The translations under genes were made by a program, and so were the position numbers. DNA of 33,287 nt. It comes from Chara braunii. Its lineage: Eukaryota > Streptophyta > Charophyceae > Charales > Characeae. The notes below the pieces were generated by a model. The model was given only the letters and a program-made list of their open reading frames with translations. It ran no database searches and was not told the DNA's origin. The stretch lies in contig BFEA01000165.1 of NCBI GenBank assembly GCA_003427395.1, positions 1,505,947 through 1,539,233 on the forward strand, written 5' to 3'. Below are positions 29,623 to 33,287 of this stretch, one piece after another (position 1 is the stretch's first letter; each line of letters begins with the position of its first letter).

Positions 29623-29968
29623 GTTAAGTTACGGTTAACCTTGTATGTCTATGGTTGGTCAAGCTGAGTTAAGTTACAGTTAAACCTGTACAGTTAAGTT
29701 ACAGTTAACCCAATATGTCTATGGTCGGCCAAGCTGAGTTAAGTTACAGTTAACCCTGTATGTCTATGGTTGGTCAAGCTACAGTCAAGTTACACTTAAC
29801 CCTGTATGTCTACGGTCGGTCAAACTGAGTTAAGTTACGGTTAACCCTGTATGTATATGGTTGGTTACGCTACAGTTAAGTTACAGTTAACCTGTATGTA
29901 TATGGTTGGTCAAGCTCAGTTGAGTTCACAGTTAACCCTGTATGCATCGGTATGGTTGGTCAAGCTGA
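29623..29968 (+). repeat. 44-46 bp minisatellite, eight units
   Basis: Eight units start GTTAAGTTACAGTTAACC (with variants) and end TATGGTTGGTCAAGCTGA or TCAAGCTACA. The second is truncated to about 25 bp and the last has a small insertion. GTTAAGTTACAGTTAAC has internal near-palindromic character. The open frame beginning at 29851 reads through the last units and is not a gene. Confidence 0.9.
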
Positions 29969-30479
29969 GTTGTGCCATCTTGGCCGCTGCAAGAGGGGTT
30001 ATTGTCAATGATTGTGACCTTTTCATGCCTGATACGACTCATAAAACAAACTGTTCCAGAAAAGAAAAGAAAAGAAAACAGAAAACGAACTGTGCGAACC
30101 GCCGTCAAAAAATTAATGAGGCAGAGCGAAGGAGAACAATCAGGCCACAAGCACCACAACATGTGGAGGTGTAGAGCCAAGAAAGCCGAAAGTACTGCCG
30201 GTCTCACATGCAGGACTCAGTAATGTTATCAGGCATCAAAACTGTTGGTGTACATTACCACCATTGGCATGCCCACAGGAAAAAAAAAAAAAACCAATGT
30301 CATGCCAGTGCCCATAAACTTAACAGGGGTACGAGTGCACACAGGAGTGGCCGGGGGCAGCAAAGCGAGGGCAGCTGGGCAAGGAGAGCGGCGCGTGCTA
30401 GACATGTAGGTGTGGCTGCACATGAACATGATGCAAAGTGGCTCACAGAGTAATAGCAGGTGCTGCTCCCCACCAGTAG
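29969..30479. other. Unassigned region
   Basis: No gene recognised. A run of 13 A lies near 30280-30292. The open frames on both strands are short, overlap each other and carry no known motifs. Confidence 0.35.
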
Positions 30480-30590
30480 ATGGAGACCCCCCCCCCCTGT
30501 GGTGCTAGAGGTGACTGGTCGTATCAGCACCCTTAGCACCCTGACGGGTGTTAAAACAAACAAACAAACAAACAAACAAACAAACAAACA
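30480..30590 (+). mobile_element. SINE-like element with (AAAC)n tail
   Basis: Body from ATGGAGAC (30480-30487) to GACGGGTGTT, then AAAC repeats from about 30553 to 30590. It is a diverged relative of the short retroposon at 28494-28586. I could not find a matching target-site duplication. It lies about 120 bp before the first codon of LINE-C ORF2, so it may instead be part of that element's upstream region. Confidence 0.5.
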
Positions 30591-30708
30591 ATTGACTTAC
30601 AATCATACATGTGCAATTCTGCAAGAAGGGGAGATAGAGAGAGAGAAAAAAAGAAAAAAAAAAGAAAGGAAAGGGAGAGGAAATAGATGAGGGAATTGGT
30701 CGCGAGTC

Positions 30709-31500
30709 ATGACATGGAACATCAGAGGTATGGGGGCAAGATCGCTGCTGCCCAAACGAAGGGAATTGGCGGCAAAGGTTAAACAGGAGCAGGTTGATGT
30801 GGTCTGCCTGCAGGCGACCAAGTTGAATGAAGGAAGGACTGGAGATCCGGCGTTGCGGTGGAAGGGTCATCAGGTGTGGGCCCCAGCCCAGGGAACGAAA
30901 GGGGGTGTTTGTATCCTTGGTCTCCCCTCATTTTAGAGGAGAAGTCAAGGACGGGTGCTACGACTCGAGGGGGTGGTGGGCCTGGGTTGCCTTGCAGTGG
31001 GAGGAAGAAACATGGGGAATTATCACGGTGTTCGGCCCCTTGTTCACGGGAATGAGGAGGACAATGTGGGAGAGATTGCAGACCCTGGGACCGGAAGGGT
31101 TCAAACTCGTCATTGCCGGGGACTTCAACTCAGTTTCTGACCCAGTTTTAGACTCAGAAACAGCAAGACATGTGGAGGCCTACTCGATGGCACTCACAAA
31201 TAATATTACAGGTCTGGGATGCACAGATTCGTACCGGACACTGTATCCACAAGAGAAAGTGTATACCTTTTGGTGTAACACAGCATCTAGAAGAAGCAGG
31301 ATCGATATGATATGGGCATCAGCGGCCTTAAATGACGAAGTGGAGCAAGTCCCCACATGAGTCCTATGGCGACGTCAGACCAAGCCGCAGCGATTGCGAG
31401 CTATCCGCTTGGAAGGCTGGAGACCGGACACCCTCCGAGAGCAGTGTCTGCATGTGTGTTCAAAAGTGCGGAATACCGGCCAGAATGGAGGAGTTGACCA
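30709..31500 (+). pseudogene. LINE-C ORF2, endonuclease domain
   Basis: ATG at 30709 gives MTWNIRGMGARSLLPKRREL, the T-W-N-I-R-G start of an APE-type LINE endonuclease. DVVCLQATKLNE follows: the normal L-Q-E-x-K Glu is Ala here (codon 30814-30816). TKGGVCILG comes next, then a frameshift near 30930. The second frame continues RGWWAWVALQWEEETWGIIT and VIAGDFNSVSD (the G-D-F-N block is intact) and then SRRSRIDMIWASAALNDEV (S-R-I-D intact). A further shift is needed to read TSDQAAAI near 31365, where the usual S-D-H appears as S-D-Q. With the Glu and His gone and the frame broken, nuclease activity is not expected. Much less decayed than LINE-A. Confidence 0.75.
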
Positions 31501-31503
31501 CCG

Positions 31504-31828
31504 GACCTATTGTAGGGCAAACTGAAGATGAATGGTGGGCAGAGCGGGTGGAGGCGGTGAGGGGGTGGAAGGAATGGCAAAGGGAAGAGGCGGCGAAATG
31601 GGGGAGATGCACCAAAGAATCGTGGATAATGATAGGGTGAGCGGATGTCGTGGAGTTTTTTCGGCCAGACCTATTGTAGGGCACAGTGAAGATGAATGGT
31701 GAGCAGAGAGGGCGGAGGTGGTGAGGGGGTGGAAGGAATGGCAAAGGGAAGAGGCGGCGAAATGGGGGCGACGCACCAAAGAATCGTGGATAGTGATAGG
31801 GAAGTGGATGTCGCAGAGTTTTTTCGCC
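31504..31828 (+). repeat. ~164-bp tandem duplication inside LINE-C
   Basis: GACCTATTGTAGGGCA starts at 31504 and again at 31668. The units stay similar to GAGTTTTTTCG (31653 and 31816), with few differences. The period (163-164 bp) is not a multiple of three, so the duplication itself breaks the ORF2 frame. Frames in either unit include DEWWAERVEAVRGWKEWQRE, a plausible LINE linker helix. The repeated minus-strand peptides here are shadows. Confidence 0.85.
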
Positions 31829-31849
31829 ACCGTGACTATGTGAAAGACG

Positions 31850-32769
31850 GCCCCGCTGACAACGGTGATGAACCACCCTTTTGACGAGCATCAGAGCTAA
31901 CAGCGTACCACACGGGGGATTTTGAAGTGCGTGGTAGATTCCTACCGTCAGCTGCTGACAGAAGAAGAGCAATGGACCTCAGAGGCTATGGCTGAAGCAC
32001 CGGAGCGGCAAGTAGGGAGGCATGTCCGGAACTGCTTTTAGATTTGGAGAGTGCATGTAAATTGGAAGAAGACATCGGGCCGGAGGAGGTAGAGAGAGCG
32101 ATAGCAGAGCTGCGCCAGGGATGGACGACATGCCGGTGGAATTGTTTACGGATTTTCAGATTTTTTTCGTCATCCTGCTAACAGTGGCGAACAATGAAGC
32201 GCTCGAATTTGGCGTCCTCCCGTGAGGTTTTGCAGATGCGTTCATCATCCTCCTTTATAAGAAAGGAGCGAAGGAGGATGTTCGTAACTGGTGCCCAATC
32301 TCTATTCTCAATGTGCTGTATAAATTCCTGGCAAAAGTCCTGGTAACCCGACTAAAGGAAGTACTACCCCGAATTATTGACAATACGCAGACTGGATTTG
32401 TGGCGGGCCGACTGGTCCTTTTAGCCGTAACCCTGACACAACAGATTCTTGCGGAGGCCCAATGCACAGGCCATGCGCAAGCTTTTGTATCCATCGACAT
32501 CGAGAAAGCATATGACGGGGTCCGCTGGGAGTTCTTGCTACAAGGAATGGCATGCAGAGGGATCGGAGGCATCTACCGAGGCTGGGTCAGAAGCCTCTGC
32601 TGACAAGAGCAGCAACTGTAATGCAAGTCAATCGCATCAGATCTGACAAAATTATCATCACCAGATCGGTGCAGCAAGGGTGCCCGCTATCTCCTGCCCT
32701 CTATGTCATCTACATTGAATCAATGCATGACATCTTGAGGGCGGACGATCGACTACCGTCTTCCCCCTA
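31850..32769 (+). pseudogene. LINE-C ORF2, reverse transcriptase (truncated)
   Basis: LEEDIGPEEVERAIAELRQG and DDMPVELF form the block before the RT. Next is AFIILLYKKGAKEDVRNWCP, joined to ISILNVLYKFLAKVLVTRL and DNTQTGFVAGR; the R-P-I-S block reads C-P-I-S. Motif A is AFVSIDIEKAYDGVRWEFLL with its Asp. After a frameshift near 32600, motif B reads RSVQQGCPLSPALYVIYIES. A stop (TGA) interrupts LP-GFAD near 32222. The sequence ends at 32769 before the A-D-D catalytic motif, exactly where a palindrome begins, so thumb and C-terminus are missing. This is an L1-type RT of plant style. Confidence 0.75.
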
Positions 32770-32846
32770 ACATAAGGCATATGCGGTGTAAACGAATACA
32801 ACGCATATCGTGGGTTGTATTCGTTTACAACGCATCTGCGTTATGT
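32770..32846. repeat. 77-bp palindrome at the LINE-C break
   Basis: The left arm (32770-32802) and right arm (32814-32846) are 33-bp inverted repeats with three mismatches and an 11-nt loop. The inner part TGTAAACGAATACAAC is perfect. It aligns without gaps to the weaker palindrome at 12256-12332 and shares words with 12693-12724. It marks the end of recognisable LINE-C sequence. Whether it inserted there or marks a rearrangement is unknown. Confidence 0.8.
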
Positions 32847-32886
32847 TCGAGTGAACGAGACCAACTTTGCCCGCACAAGGGGGTCG

Positions 32887-32917
32887 GGTCCAGGCTGAGT
32901 AGGCTCAGTTCTGGACC
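32887..32917. repeat. Strong two-part hairpin
   Basis: GGTCCAG (32887-32893) pairs with CTGGACC (32911-32917), and inside it CTGAG (32895-32899) pairs with CTCAG (32904-32908) around a TAGG loop. Twelve pairs are separated only by a G/TT bulge. Its function is unknown. Confidence 0.6.
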
Positions 32918-33159
32918 ACGGCTGGGGACCTTAGAGCCTTGGCAAAAAGGTAAAAGTAAAGTAGCGACGTACCTTTCCATGTTCTGGGTTGACTTTCATT
33001 CCTTTCCCCTACTTGGGCCCTTACTCCACTCGTCAGCAAATGTGCAAAAGGCGAATGAATCTTCTACTAGACCGTGGACAAATACAACCCCTTTCTTTTT
33101 TGTCTCCGTGACCACGGTAGTGTAGCGAGACCTTGGTGAGTGGCTTTCTTATTTTTCCA

Positions 33160-33244
33160 CTTTCTGGGGCGCGCCGCTTTCTTGGCCGCACCACATTCTT
33201 GGTTGTCAGAAGCGCCACTTTCTTGGCTGTCAGAAGCACCTTCG

Positions 33245-33248
<4 letters not shown>
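33160..33248 (-). repeat. Short ~24-27 bp repeats
   Basis: CACTTTCTTGGCTGTCAGAA-type units recur three times (about 33165-33240). On the minus strand they encode a repeated GASD-Q-E peptide in a short open frame. The frame is only 60-68 codons and has no known domain, so no gene is called. Confidence 0.5.

Positions 33249-33287
<39 letters not shown>
33249..33287. repeat. (GA)n microsatellite at the window end
   Basis: GA dinucleotides run to the last base. The window stops inside the repeat, so its full length is unknown. Confidence 0.95.

Noticed and set aside
29623-29968. A CRISPR array
   Set aside because: Units are contiguous and similar along their whole length, with no unique spacers, and the genome is eukaryotic.

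Overview
This window is eukaryotic and reads as a retrotransposon graveyard. I find no intact protein-coding gene, rRNA gene, functional tRNA gene or CRISPR array. The recognisable protein remnants are plant-style L1-type LINEs: an ORF1 with a DUF4283-like N-terminus and a zinc knuckle, and an ORF2 with an APE-type endonuclease (EN) and a reverse transcriptase (RT). Together with AT-rich spacers, foldback elements, poly(A)-tailed retroposons and microsatellites, this suggests a large plant or streptophyte-algal genome. That assignment is an inference; nothing here fixes the species.

Layout. 1-1.75 kb: a tRNA-derived SINE, then a foldback element whose core is an inverted relative of the SINE body, then a degenerate array of about 31 bp. 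3.0-9.9 kb: LINE-A, almost full length but heavily decayed. Its ORF1 runs from 3017 to about 5240. Its ORF2 runs from 5453 to about 9905 and its EN domain is split by a 905-bp AT-rich element with 15-bp terminal inverted repeats (5651-6555). 10.1-10.9 kb: a 108-bp retroposon with a target-site duplication, then a symmetric foldback element (10672-10901). 11.5-17.8 kb: AT-rich non-coding DNA with a (TA)n tract, a small palindrome family, two related T-tract repeat copies, a 397-bp tandem duplication, and a hairpin present in two copies with a compensatory change.

18.9-23.95 kb: LINE-B, with ORF1-like, EN, linker and C-terminal pieces, and short tandem duplications. 24.0-25.7 kb: a possible poly(A) retroposon, a 296-bp-spaced direct repeat, a segment with several consecutive stem-loops, and a GC-rich 141-bp repeat. 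25.7-27.5 kb: a low-complexity CAG/GCA-rich stretch open in many frames, and a GAA microsatellite. 27.5-28.9 kb: a 1.38-kb poly(A)-ended insertion bounded by a perfect 15-bp direct repeat, with a short SINE-like element nested inside it that has its own perfect 14-bp duplication. 29.6-30.0 kb: a 44-46 bp minisatellite. 30.7-32.77 kb: LINE-C, less decayed but frameshifted, internally duplicated and cut off at a 77-bp palindrome. The window ends in a GA microsatellite.

The LINE pieces are the remains of elements that encoded their own copying machinery, and the short poly(A) elements look like non-autonomous passengers mobilised by such machinery. Most of the long open frames here are shadows of these relics or products of low-complexity sequence.
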